From positions 1 to 32,970 of IMG/VR virus record IMGVR_UViG_3300025138_000182: 32,970 bases of DNA; one strand, given 5' to 3'. Below the pieces are notes generated by a model. That model did no database searches. It saw only the letters and a program-made list of their open reading frames with translations, and was not told where the DNA came from. Numbering within the stretch: position 1 is the stretch's first letter; every line of letters begins with the position of its first letter. The DNA is from a virus. Both the position numbers and the translations under genes were made by a program. Positions 24,201-31,457 of this stretch are shown here, piece by piece.

Positions 24201-25677
24201 CAACCGCTGTAGTTAATTCCATAACTGGATTACCTTCAGCATCCAATACTGGATTACCTTCAGCATCAAGCTTTGGTTTTCTTGGACCTATTGCTGCTGT
24301 AATTGATTTGCTTGGTCCAAAACTGCTTTCCATAACTGGATTACCTTCAGCATCCAATACTGGATTACCTTCAGCATCAAGCTTTGGTTTTCTTGGACCT
24401 ATTGGTGCAGATAGTCCTGCTAGTTTAGTATCAACACTAGTTGCAGTAGTTACAGCTTTGTACTTTGCTACCCCATCTTTAGGTAAAGGTTTTACTGTAA
24501 ACGAACCATTTAAAATTGCTGCTGAATCCTCAACCGTAATCACACCATCGCCATCAGCATCAAAGCGAGGATCATACTCAGCACCTTCTTGTATTTGATT
24601 ACCTAAATCGTCCATGCCTTGTGAAAGATTAAGTGCTATATTTGCATACTGTTCTGGGGTTAAAGGTTCTCCACCGGGAACTTCAACTGCATTACTTTTA
24701 ATTGCTTTGCTAGTACCTGCATCAGTTTCTGAATAATATTTATTAAGATCCAGCCCTGCTTCAGACGCAAGTTCAGCAGGAGTGTATTCTTTTTCAGACG
24801 TGACAAATTTCTTTTTAGCTGCGTTCCAAGATACACCTGCTACTCCCGAATCTGTTATAAGTTTTGTTATATTAAGGTCAGTTGACTTAGCTAAACCAGA
24901 GTCTACAGTTTGACTTTCTAAATCATCAGCACTTTGATCCCCAAGTTTAACAACAGTTTGTTCGGGTACGAACGACATTGGATCGCTAGCCATTGCTGCA
25001 CTAACTTCAGTACCACTAGGTACACCAGATGTAGCTAGATTTTGTGCGTCTACTCCAAGTTTACCTACCAGATCTGTTTCTTTTTTTTGAAGGTCTTGAA
25101 AAGATTTAAAGGTAGCAATTTCTTCATCTGTTCTTGTATCTTCTTCACCTTCAGCAGGTGGATATTTAACCTCCCCAAAATTTTGTATTGCTGATCTAGT
25201 ATCCGTTAAATCTTTTTGTGTTTGATTTATTGTGCTTAACTCAGTTACATTACTTTTAGCAGTGGTAGCATTTTTTCTTAAATCTATTAAGTTATCTAAA
25301 ATATTACCCCCTATTACGGGGGGTGTTAAATACAAAGGATTACCTACACCAAAAGCATCCTTTACTTTTTGTTCAGAGTTTTCGTCCACAAGCATACCTG
25401 AATCAACTAAGTTAAGAGAATTAAAATAGTCGTCATATTCTTTTTGTGCATCTACTGCACCTTGAGCTGAACCATCATCGCCAAAAGGATTGTAAATGCT
25501 TTCTTCATCTGTACCACCACCAACACTACCTCCTGTATTAGCATTGATAACACCACCTTGATACAAACCTTTAGACTTCATAAGATTAGCAACCCTTGCT
25601 TCAATACGGGCCTTTAACCTTGGATTACCCAAAGTATACTTATCTACCAATTCTTGGTGTTCTTTTTTCATACCCAT
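21283..25677 (-). CDS. 1464-residue repeat-rich virion protein
   Basis: A very large structural protein in four parts. Residues 1-370 are low-complexity and acidic. An EF-hand-like loop occupies 373-384. Residues about 420-720 are Pro/Glu/Thr-rich linkers including two copies of a DAEGNPV-containing repeat. Residues 806-1377 consist of 26 uninterrupted 22-residue helical repeats, rich in Asn, Gln, Ala, Leu and Glu. The last 87 residues are an Ala/Asp-rich C-terminus ending QALFDWATGR. Such 22-mers (two 11-residue units) suit a long rod or an amphipathic, membrane-touching helix. It might be an ejected internal protein, a fibre or a rod in the tail; no capsid, portal or protease motif is seen. 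ATG follows AAGAAGG and overlaps the previous stop. Confidence 0.65.
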   Translation of the reverse strand: MGMKKEHQELVDKYTLGNPRLKARIEARVANLMKSKGLYQGGVINANTGGSVGGGTDEESIYNPFGDDGSAQGAVDAQKEYDDYFNSLNLVDSGMLVDENSEQKVKDAFGVGNPLYLTPPVIGGNILDNLIDLRKNATTAKSNVTELSTINQTQKDLTDTRSAIQNFGEVKYPPAEGEEDTRTDEEIATFKSFQDLQKKETDLVGKLGVDAQNLATSGVPSGTEVSAAMASDPMSFVPEQTVVKLGDQSADDLESQTVDSGLAKSTDLNITKLITDSGVAGVSWNAAKKKFVTSEKEYTPAELASEAGLDLNKYYSETDAGTSKAIKSNAVEVPGGEPLTPEQYANIALNLSQGMDDLGNQIQEGAEYDPRFDADGDGVITVEDSAAILNGSFTVKPLPKDGVAKYKAVTTATSVDTKLAGLSAPIGPRKPKLDAEGNPVLDAEGNPVMESSFGPSKSITAAIGPRKPKLDAEGNPVLDAEGNPVMELTTAVAGLDAAKITAITTVAKTADMVLTEADKMKAAKLADVLPPIRQLNEKGEPVLDANGKPIMVPNYPKAIEVVTNKTFNIEAASFKTPTPEATAATDYDLDESKYSTRTVDAQKELATAQGLGLPPEQSKEVVSNHTSDLEAAKGKVEDGETIDSEDTYSLSVPETSSITLPETPDPAIDKDFPDAKGAETDYQSNIEGAKGKVGEEELINADNIGVNKELVNSAVYTTAKIMEELNDNAVLRAPTLEQITLQESIQGVVKPSSTVRGQMNIIMQEFNDGTPAWAASAMRATAALMASRGMGASSMAASAMLQASLESALPIAERDARIFSEMDMSNLTDARAVALSNAAALQGLELQNLSNQNKAAIQNSTNAFSLQSDNLSNMNEVVLANFTVKAALQNKSLDLNAQVAITNASTYADMKELNLSNEQQSLLQQSAENLQIELSELNNDQQSAIASLQVKAAMMGQNLTNEQQMAVLEATNAYSAAEFDASAKNKAFLQDAISRSALEGKSMDIRQQTALFNAARIAEVNDTNLTYEQQVNLQKSTEALNIEVENLNSREATALANAQLRAALQGKVLDNKQQVEILNTERYASANDITLTNKQQAFVQEYAARTALEGKVIDNKQQTEIFNVANELQERGITLETEQSTLIYNMTNNLTVETTNLSSRVQASLANAQIEAALVGQELSNAQQEAVINSERIAEVANLNFAKEQSEAMQDSKLAQTANLANLSNEQALIMAEAAQLSSLETTELNNRQQAEVQNANNFLQLDLANLENEQQIEIFKSQQQVTALFTDAAAENAALNFNAASENQTNQFFADLGSNASKFNLEQQNIIKSLDLTEANSNLKFNASLKSARQQYETSNALIIEQANSTWRQEIATIDTAEENDANAAAVSVAVGITSAVIDQIWQKERDDMDYAFTAGESGLDRITQILVAKLQGQAELDAINLAQDLKDDASLGQALFDWATGR
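21547..23262 (-). repeat. 26 tandem 22-residue (66-bp) helical repeats
   Basis: From E806 to T1377 the protein can be cut into 26 units of exactly 22 residues. Typical units are DNKQQVEILNTERYASAND plus ITL, and NNRQQAEVQNANNFLQLD plus LANL. QQ at positions 4-5 and a final Leu are the best conserved. Units ending in a GK/GQ-type motif (ALQGKVL, ALEGKVI, ALVGQEL) recur at intervals of 3, 2, 3, 2 and 3 units, giving a five-unit (110-residue) higher period. Confidence 0.85.
24217..24404 (-). repeat. 77-bp direct duplication encoding DAEGNPV units
   Basis: Bases 24217-24293 recur without change at 24328-24404, an offset of 111 bp (37 residues). Each copy itself contains a 24-bp (8-residue) internal repeat, so DAEGNPV is written four times. 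A degenerate third block (VLDANGKPIM) lies nearby. The identity at base level points to a recent duplication. Confidence 0.9.
24526..24561 (-). other. EF-hand/dockerin-type calcium loop
   Basis: Residues 373-384 of the large virion protein read DADGDGVITVED, with acidic or polar ligands at positions 1, 3, 5, 9 and 12, Gly at 6 and Ile at 8. This fits a canonical 12-residue calcium-binding loop. Only one loop is seen, as can occur in virion proteins that use seawater calcium for folding. Confidence 0.65.
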
Positions 25678-25943
25678 TATTCAAAACCTTCTTTTAATCC
25701 GTCTAGTATGTCTTGCACACTAACTTTTTTCTTAGCGTTAGGCGTGTACCTGCACATATATGTGTTAGGACATTCACTAAATTTAAACATAGGGTAGTGA
25801 TATCCTATTGTACCATTAGGTCCACGGTAAATGCAAACCATTTCTTTTTGTATCTTAACTCTTTTTGCTAAGTGACATTGTACAAACTCAGGTCTACTTA
25901 ACAGCCCTGCTAATACAAGGGGTAACACAACAAGATTAATCAT
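25677..25943 (-). CDS. small protein with hydrophobic N-terminus and four Cys
   Basis: The 88-residue product starts with a hydrophobic segment (MINLVVLPLVLAGLLS), followed by a basic region and four Cys in CHLAK, MVCIYRGP, SECPN and MCRY. The layout, a signal-like helix then an even number of Cys, suggests an exported or membrane-anchored protein with two disulfides. The CIYRGPNGT core recalls small proteins of marine T4-like and podovirus genomes, with no known role. It overlaps neighbours on both sides by 1 nt (TAATG). Confidence 0.55.
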   Translation of the reverse strand: MINLVVLPLVLAGLLSRPEFVQCHLAKRVKIQKEMVCIYRGPNGTIGYHYPMFKFSECPNTYMCRYTPNAKKKVSVQDILDGLKEGFE

Positions 25944-26422
25944 TAACCAATTCCTAGTGCTATCAGATATATACCCCCACCTAATACACTAATGATTAGA
26001 AACGATAGGGTACATATAGCTAAGTTATTCTGTATCTGTCTTTTAGTTTCCATAGCTTTATATATAGTCTCTTCTCGTTCTTTACGTATTTGCCTACGCA
26101 TCCCTAACATTTCATCGTATGTACCAAGACCAAACCTGTAGTCTAACATAAACTTTATTTCTTTTTCTTTCTCAAGCAATGTCTTTTTACGAACGATAAT
26201 GTCCATTGCCTGTTGCTCTATATTCTCAGAGCCTTGTGTAGCTTTATCTAACCATGTAGGTTTCTTACGTTGTGACTCAGCCCTAGTAATATCAGCTACT
26301 GCACCGTACCACTTACCTAGTTGCTGTGATACATCCTGTATCTCTCTACCAGCACCTACTAGCATCTTGACCCCTTTGAAGGCTGCATTAGCTGCAGCAA
26401 AAGCTGTAACGGGGTCAATCAT
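25943..26422 (-). CDS. helical protein with C-terminal membrane anchor
   Basis: The 159-residue protein starts MIDPVTAFAAANAAFKGV and continues GREIQDVSQQLGKWYGAV, then a charged helical body, and a single C-terminal membrane helix (about 134-157, AICTLSFLIISVLGG). The opening resembles a conserved protein of marine cyanophages with the same MIDP start and GREI-x-DV block. A tail-anchored topology with a large cytoplasmic head is expected. Role unknown; lysis or assembly at the membrane is possible. Confidence 0.55.
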   Translation of the reverse strand: MIDPVTAFAAANAAFKGVKMLVGAGREIQDVSQQLGKWYGAVADITRAESQRKKPTWLDKATQGSENIEQQAMDIIVRKKTLLEKEKEIKFMLDYRFGLGTYDEMLGMRRQIRKEREETIYKAMETKRQIQNNLAICTLSFLIISVLGGGIYLIALGIG

Positions 26423-26426
26423 TTAA

Positions 26427-26681
26427 CTATCTCTTTGCGTGATTAGTCGTAACCACATTTAATGCTTCCTTAATTGCTTCTACATTGGCATCAATACGTG
26501 CAATCATTACGTCATTCTCATGGATATCATTAGCTAGTCTAGCATTTTCTGTACGTACTTCTGATATGGTAGCCTTGTTGTACTTAATGTCTGATACCAT
26601 GCCTGACACTGCCCAGACAATAGCTGCACCTTGAGCTAATAAAGCACCAACTATTGTTACTACTGTCCAGTTAATATCCAT
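26427..26681 (-). CDS. N-terminally anchored coiled-coil protein, spanin- or holin-like
   Basis: The 84-residue protein has one N-terminal membrane helix (about 6-28, VVTIVGALLAQGAAIVWAV) and a following coiled coil with regular Val/Ile/Leu spacing (ISEVRTENARLANDI and on to NVEAIKEAL). This plan is that of an i-spanin (compare T7 gp18.5) or a small holin accessory. It is shorter than most i-spanins and no o-spanin lipoprotein is seen embedded in or next to it. It lies in a small-gene cluster with two other membrane proteins, where lysis genes could be. Confidence 0.5.
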   Translation of the reverse strand: MDINWTVVTIVGALLAQGAAIVWAVSGMVSDIKYNKATISEVRTENARLANDIHENDVMIARIDANVEAIKEALNVVTTNHAKR

Positions 26682-26684
26682 ACT

Positions 26685-27032
26685 CTATCCGTTCAAAGTA
26701 TCAAGGTCATCCCATACACGTTTAGCGTGGGCTGCAGAATCAAACGCAATGGTTTCATCAGGGTCACTAGGATCAGGATCAGTCCAACTATTTGCACTTG
26801 CCATATTAGTCAGGTATGTTTGCAAGTCTGCCTTAGATGTAACTTCTTCAATAGCACCTGATATGTCTGCACCATCATCAGCTATGCCTATCATAATCCA
26901 ATCTTGAGGACTTGCTGTATCAGGATCAAATACAGAATACATACCACCTGTACCTTGAGGTACACCAAACTTTAACCATGTAGGTATCGTACCATTTGAT
27001 TCTAGTCTGTACTTTACTACTTTATACGCCAT
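26685..27032 (-). CDS. small conserved virion-cluster protein
   Basis: The 115-residue protein begins MAYKVVKYRLESNGTIPTW, with an acidic middle (DPDTASPQDW, DPDPSDPDET) and a C-terminal helix HAKRVWDDLDTLNG. No membrane segment. It resembles small proteins of marine phage tail-fibre clusters (MAYKV start), but no function is known to me. The ATG lies 11 nt inside the preceding gene with AGAGGAT upstream. Confidence 0.5.
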   Translation of the reverse strand: MAYKVVKYRLESNGTIPTWLKFGVPQGTGGMYSVFDPDTASPQDWIMIGIADDGADISGAIEEVTSKADLQTYLTNMASANSWTDPDPSDPDETIAFDSAAHAKRVWDDLDTLNG

Positions 27033-27870
27033 CTGTTTTATCCTCTATCTGTGGTGTATTAGTCAAAGACGTTTCATCATATATGACAAACCCACGGCTC
27101 TCTGCAAAGTCACTAGGACAATGCGCCCACTTATCTGCACAAGCCTCTAGCCATTGAACAGTGTGATGATGCTCTGGGGCTTTACCTTCTTTGACAAGCT
27201 CATTTTCCCAATTAAGGTATGACATAACTTCAAGCTGTGCCTGTGCTGCATTAATCCCAAGATCAAATAAGTAGATCATGTTACCTTCGTCAATCACACC
27301 GTTGCGTGGTCTTGCAGAATTAAGTGCCTGTTTCATACAGGTCATAATGTGATACTTAATTTCCTCTAACTCATAATCAGCCTCAGTAAGCTCATCTTTG
27401 CCAATCTTCTTCATCAAGTTTTCATACTGGTTGGTAAAGAAGTTTAACTTACGAACAGCAGCCTCAACATAACCACGACCACTAGCTGCTTGTGCTTGCA
27501 TTTCGTTGATCTTTATTTCCAGCATTTCCTGCTCAAGATCGTCTGTCTCCATACTTAGCTTACGCTCTAGCTTCTTGAGTTTTACTTCTTTCTTTTTCAT
27601 ATTGAAGTAGCCCTCTTGCAGAGCAGCTTTAGTCTTCTCAATCTCAGCTAGTGAGTGCTTCACAGAACGAATAGGAGTGATTGCAGTTACGTCTAGTGTA
27701 ACACTCATCATCTGTGAGTGAGACTTGTAGAAATTAGTAGAAGCCTGTGCAATAGCAGGAGCTTTATCTTTAATATTAGCCAACATAGACTTGTACTCAG
27801 GCTTCGCAGATGGAAGCTGAATGTTAAGGTCTGTTGTAGCTAATGCTGTTTCTTGAATTGTATCTTTCAT
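27022..27870 (-). CDS. coiled-coil protein, function unknown
   Basis: The 282-residue product is largely helical. Residues about 75-165 form a long, highly charged coiled coil (EIEKTKAALQEGYFNM, KKLERKLSMETDDLEQ). A C-terminal part from 185 contains several Cys and Trp (TVQWLEACADKWAHCPSD). No catalytic motif. It sits directly downstream of the three propeller genes, separated from them by only 20 nt, and could be a chaperone or connector for them. ATG 27870 is preceded by AAGAAAG. Confidence 0.5.
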   Translation of the reverse strand: MKDTIQETALATTDLNIQLPSAKPEYKSMLANIKDKAPAIAQASTNFYKSHSQMMSVTLDVTAITPIRSVKHSLAEIEKTKAALQEGYFNMKKKEVKLKKLERKLSMETDDLEQEMLEIKINEMQAQAASGRGYVEAAVRKLNFFTNQYENLMKKIGKDELTEADYELEEIKYHIMTCMKQALNSARPRNGVIDEGNMIYLFDLGINAAQAQLEVMSYLNWENELVKEGKAPEHHHTVQWLEACADKWAHCPSDFAESRGFVIYDETSLTNTPQIEDKTDGV

Positions 27871-27890
27871 AGTTTTCTTTCTTGTTGTTA

Positions 27891-28928
27891 TTATGCTAAA
27901 CCACCGTGTGAAACTGAAGCAGTACCTCCAAGAGTGTACCGTACACCACTGTCACCAAAGTCACTTGCATTTCCTGTTGATGCAATAACTATATGTTCAA
28001 TTCTAGTATTATCACCACTTGGCGCATTTGTACCCCCTGCAAAATAACCAAGTGTTTTAGAAGAAGCCCCACCAACTGATTGTTTAGTTTCTGTTAAATC
28101 ACCAAAGTCTGAAGCATTTCCAGTTGAAGCTATGGTAACGTATTGTATAACATTAACATTGCCGCTAACACTGCCACCAGCTATTACCCCTCTTGTACTA
28201 CTAGCAAGTGCGCCGGGACTTAAATTAACTGCTAAAAGATCACCAAAATCAGTAACATCACCTGTAGAGGCTATAGTAATATATTTAATTTCATCTCTTC
28301 TGCTGCTACCGTTATAACCCCCACAAAAAAGCCCTCTTGTTGTAGATGCAAGTCCTACCTGACCATAAGAATTTTCATCAAAATCACCAAAGTCTGTAGC
28401 ATTGCCTGTTGTATCAATAGTTACATATTCAATAACATTATTTGCAGAAGCATCACCCCCAGACCTAATAGCTCTTGTACCATTAGAAAGAGTACCCGGT
28501 TGATATGCTGCAGTAGTAGCATCTCCAAAATCAGCACCATCACCTGCTGTAACCATATTATAATACTGAATATTATTTATTTTATTGTTGTTTGAATCTA
28601 TACCCATAAAAAGTATAGCACGTGTAGAGGAAGAACATTGCCCGCAGCCGCCATTAGAAATGGGTGTATGTAAATCCCCAAACTCAACATTATCATTAGC
28701 TGTAGTAGTTAAATTAATAGACCTAATAGATTTAGAACCGCTAGCCATGTATTGACTAGTAAAAAAACCTCTTTGTGCATTCCCAGACGTAGGCCAATTA
28801 CCGCCTCTTACATAATCATATTGATCTTGTAAGTTCCACACACCAGATGCTGCATCATCCTGAAACTTACCACTAGGTTCTACTTTTGTGGCAGAGATTA
28901 TGTTGCCTGTCATTTGTTTATATGACAT
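27891..28928 (-). CDS. kelch-like beta-propeller virion protein 3
   Basis: The third of three tandem paralogues (345 residues) has an N-terminal adaptor (MSYKQMTGNIISAT, then ASGVWNLQDQYDY) and six propeller repeats. Each repeat centres on an IASTGNASDFGDL-like strand followed by a TRGVxAGG-like strand. The first two repeats are more divergent. The protein ends SHGGLA, a half blade that may close the ring against the N-terminal part. ATG 28928 overlaps the previous stop as TAATG, with GGAGG upstream; a longer in-frame TTG start is rejected. Likely a surface adhesin or tail spike in the particle; the ligand is unknown. Confidence 0.7.
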   Translation of the reverse strand: MSYKQMTGNIISATKVEPSGKFQDDAASGVWNLQDQYDYVRGGNWPTSGNAQRGFFTSQYMASGSKSIRSINLTTTANDNVEFGDLHTPISNGGCGQCSSSTRAILFMGIDSNNNKINNIQYYNMVTAGDGADFGDATTAAYQPGTLSNGTRAIRSGGDASANNVIEYVTIDTTGNATDFGDFDENSYGQVGLASTTRGLFCGGYNGSSRRDEIKYITIASTGDVTDFGDLLAVNLSPGALASSTRGVIAGGSVSGNVNVIQYVTIASTGNASDFGDLTETKQSVGGASSKTLGYFAGGTNAPSGDNTRIEHIVIASTGNASDFGDSGVRYTLGGTASVSHGGLA

Positions 28929-30720
28929 TATCCTAGTCCTCCGTGACCAGAAGAGCAACTGGTTAAAAATTGTCGGGCAACAGTCAGATCACCAAAATCA
29001 GAAAAACTACCTGAAGAAGCTATAGTAGTACTTTCAATTACATTAAGTTTATTATCACTAGCATCAGACCCTCCTGATGCAAGGGCAGTATTACCACCTG
29101 AAACCATAGCCACTTGAGATTTTGCAACACTTAAATCACCAAAGTCTGTAGCATTACCAGTGCTTGCAGTTACAAAATCTTCTACTGTATTAACAGCACC
29201 ACTCGCAGTTGAGCCTATTCCAATTAAAGTTATAGTACTAGACGAGCAGCCTGATGAGTAAGTTCCTGCTGTAACTAAATCACCAAAGTCAGAAGCATTA
29301 CCAGTAGAGGCTATAGTTAAATAGTCTATAGTATTATAACGTGTAGATGTATAATTACCTCCTGCATAAACAATTCTAGTTGTATTACTTCCAGCCCCTG
29401 ATCTTGCCCTTGTTATGTTAAGATCACCAAAGTCTTGAGAATTACCCTCAGAAGCTATGGTTATATATTCCATTGTATTATTATGATTACCGCCTTTAAA
29501 TGCACAACTATAAACACCTCTAGTTTCATTTGATGCTGCAGCACCTTGTGCAAAAGTATCAGACAAATCACCAAAGTCACTTGCATTTCCTGTAGTTGCA
29601 AATGTGACAAACTGTATTACATTATCGTTGGCTGATCCATTATAACCTCCTGCAATAACCCCTCTAGTAGAACTTGACATACTTGCAACACCGTCACGTA
29701 TAGTAGTCAAATCCCCAAAGTCTGTAGCATTAGCTGCAGTAGATACAACTAAAAAGTCAATTACATTTGACCTTCCACCACTAGCTACTCCACCCGCTAT
29801 AATTGCTATGGCTGGTGGAACAGGCCAATCACTAACATACTGAAGATGTGTTGAGAGGCTCCATACACCATTATAGTTGGGCATTAGGCTAGTCCTCCGT
29901 GAGTGTTAGAACAAGCTCCAAACTCATTGTTTAATACTTGCATATCGCCAAAGTCTGCAGCGTTACCTGTGGTGGCTATTGTAACAAAATCCATAACATT
30001 AGATGGACTTGCATCTGAACCCGGACCCCATACGGCACGAATAGATGAGGATACTCCACCGCTAGTATGTCTTGCATCCGTAAGATCACCAAAGTCTGTG
30101 GCATTGCCTGTGGAGGCTATAGTGATATAATCTATAACATTTGATGCTCCACCAGAAGTCTCATAAGCAGCAAAAAGCCCTCTAGTAGATGAGGCTACCG
30201 CACTATTACCACTTGACCCTGCTGCTTGTGTTAAGTCTCCAAAGTCTGATCCATTACCTGTTGAAGCTATCGTAATATAATCTATTTTATTTGAGAAATT
30301 ACCACCAAAATATCCTGCACCATATACACCTCTCGTAGCAGATGCTAATCCAGATAAACCATAAACGTACTGAGTGGGGTCTCCGAAATCTGTTGCATTA
30401 CCAGCAGATGCTATAGTAATATAATCTATTACAGTATTTCCACCATCACCACCAGCCCAAATCCCCCTAGTAGAGTTTGAAAAGGAAGCTGCCTTTTGAC
30501 GATCATCTGTTAAGTTTCCAAAATCAGTGGCGTTTCCAGCAGATGCAAAGGTTACATAGTCTATTACATCTAGCTTTCCTGTATCATCTTCACCACCGCC
30601 CCACACACCTCTTGTTTCAGACCCTAATGCTCTACGCCCATAAGTACCTACTGTTAAGTCACCGAAATCAGATGAATTACCTTCAGTAGTAATGTTAATT
30701 TGTTCTATTGTTACTTGTGA
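27905..30720 (-). repeat. 18 propeller-blade repeats in three genes
   Basis: Six repeats of about 48-52 residues (roughly 150 bp) occur in each of three adjacent genes. On the + strand the shared DNA reads TCACCAAAGTC-x-GA/GT, then GCATT(A/T)CC, and a GAAGCTAT or GAGGCTAT block before ATAATATA-like DNA. The similarity at base level could allow blades to be exchanged by recombination. Confidence 0.75.
28928..29884 (-). CDS. kelch-like beta-propeller virion protein 2
   Basis: The 318-residue paralogue begins MPNYNGVWSLSTHLQYV, a short adaptor that shares GVW-x-L with the next gene, and then has six repeats carrying DFGDL. These include VIQFVTFATTGNASDFGDL and TIDYLTIASTGNASDFGDL. It ends SSGHGGLG. 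Start and stop are both in TAATG overlaps. The GGAGGA in the last codons of the upstream gene acts as its ribosome site. It lacks the fibronectin domain of its upstream sibling. An alternate ring subunit or a second adhesin is likely. Confidence 0.72.
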   Translation of the reverse strand: MPNYNGVWSLSTHLQYVSDWPVPPAIAIIAGGVASGGRSNVIDFLVVSTAANATDFGDLTTIRDGVASMSSSTRGVIAGGYNGSANDNVIQFVTFATTGNASDFGDLSDTFAQGAAASNETRGVYSCAFKGGNHNNTMEYITIASEGNSQDFGDLNITRARSGAGSNTTRIVYAGGNYTSTRYNTIDYLTIASTGNASDFGDLVTAGTYSSGCSSSTITLIGIGSTASGAVNTVEDFVTASTGNATDFGDLSVAKSQVAMVSGGNTALASGGSDASDNKLNVIESTTIASSGSFSDFGDLTVARQFLTSCSSGHGGLG

Positions 30721-31077
30721 TACTCCACCTCCAAACAAACCTATAGATGCAACAGGAGTAAAACTGTCACTAGCATCGCTAGGGGAAGATGTACCGTAAG
30801 CATTTATAGCCCATACTTTAGCTGTAGCTGCAGTACCGTTAGTAAGACTGCTCACAACAATAGGTGAAGACGTACCTGTACCAGAACCTGCACTATAAGC
30901 TGTACCGTCTGTACTAACCTGTGCAACAAAACCTGTGATAGCAGAAGTACCTGTATCAGTAGGAGCAGTAAATGCTACACTTACCTGTGCATCACCCCCA
31001 GAAGCACTAACACCTGTTGGTGGATCAGGTGCATCTAATCCATCAGTACCAATAAAGCCACCGTTACGTCTTGCCAT
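29884..31077 (-). CDS. fibronectin III plus kelch-like beta-propeller virion protein 1
   Basis: The first of the three propeller genes (397 residues). After MARRNGGFIG a fibronectin type III-like domain covers about residues 13-108 (APDPPTGVSASGGDAQVSV, TAKVWAINAYGTSSPSD). Six repeats with the DFGDL motif follow, such as VIDYITIASTGNATDFGDL. It ends SNTHGGLA. The FN3 module is a common add-on in phage tail proteins and may stick to sugars or act as a spacer. The ribosome site is weak, so expression may depend on coupling to the upstream gene 2 nt away. Confidence 0.75.
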   Translation of the reverse strand: MARRNGGFIGTDGLDAPDPPTGVSASGGDAQVSVAFTAPTDTGTSAITGFVAQVSTDGTAYSAGSGTGTSSPIVVSSLTNGTAATAKVWAINAYGTSSPSDASDSFTPVASIGLFGGGVSQVTIEQINITTEGNSSDFGDLTVGTYGRRALGSETRGVWGGGEDDTGKLDVIDYVTFASAGNATDFGNLTDDRQKAASFSNSTRGIWAGGDGGNTVIDYITIASAGNATDFGDPTQYVYGLSGLASATRGVYGAGYFGGNFSNKIDYITIASTGNGSDFGDLTQAAGSSGNSAVASSTRGLFAAYETSGGASNVIDYITIASTGNATDFGDLTDARHTSGGVSSSIRAVWGPGSDASPSNVMDFVTIATTGNAADFGDMQVLNNEFGACSNTHGGLA

Positions 31078-31079
31078 TG

Positions 31080-31445
31080 TTATGCATCATCCATAAGTTC
31101 AAAGCTACACAAATAAGTTAAGTCACTGTTTGCAGAAGCTGTAACTGCAAGAATATCTTCTTCATCTAAGTAGAACCCATTGTCTTTACCTACAACAACT
31201 AAAGTTGCATCAGCAGGTACAGATACTGTACTAGCTATGGGTACGTAGCTAGAGCCATTATTTATACTTACCTCAACAGTAACAGTAGCAGCATTTGTAC
31301 CATCAATGTTTGCAATAATAAGTGTATTTACTTTGGCTACTTTATCTGCAGCCACGTCAATAATACTTGCCCTACTTGTTGTTATTGCACCAGCTACTGT
31401 CGTAGGAGTAATACTTGATACATTAATTAAGTTTATTACGGTCAT
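31080..31445 (-). CDS. small virion-associated beta protein
   Basis: The 121-residue protein starts MTVINLINVSSITPTTVAG and is predicted to be all-beta. NTLIIANIDGTNAATVTVE, SVPADATLVVVGKD and YLDEEDILAVTAS look like an immunoglobulin-like or decoration fold. Similar proteins, with ANIDG and PADATL blocks, sit in tail-fibre clusters of marine cyanophages as I recall; their role is unknown. AAGGGAAAGA precedes ATG 31445. It lies between the tail fibre and the propeller genes. Confidence 0.55.
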   Translation of the reverse strand: MTVINLINVSSITPTTVAGAITTSRASIIDVAADKVAKVNTLIIANIDGTNAATVTVEVSINNGSSYVPIASTVSVPADATLVVVGKDNGFYLDEEDILAVTASANSDLTYLCSFELMDDA

Positions 31446-31457
31446 TTATCTTTCCCT

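Noticed and set aside
24122-24598. Plus-strand ORF of 158 codons with internal SITGLPSAS repeats
   Set aside because: The repeats are the antisense reading of the DAEGNPV duplication; no ribosome site, and it is opposite a large coupled virion gene.
27905-30720. Regular DNA repeats as a possible CRISPR array
   Set aside because: The repeats are about 150 bp, degenerate and in frame within propeller-coding genes.
27891-31077. Diversity-generating retroelement target region
   Set aside because: No reverse transcriptase and no template repeat are seen in the window.
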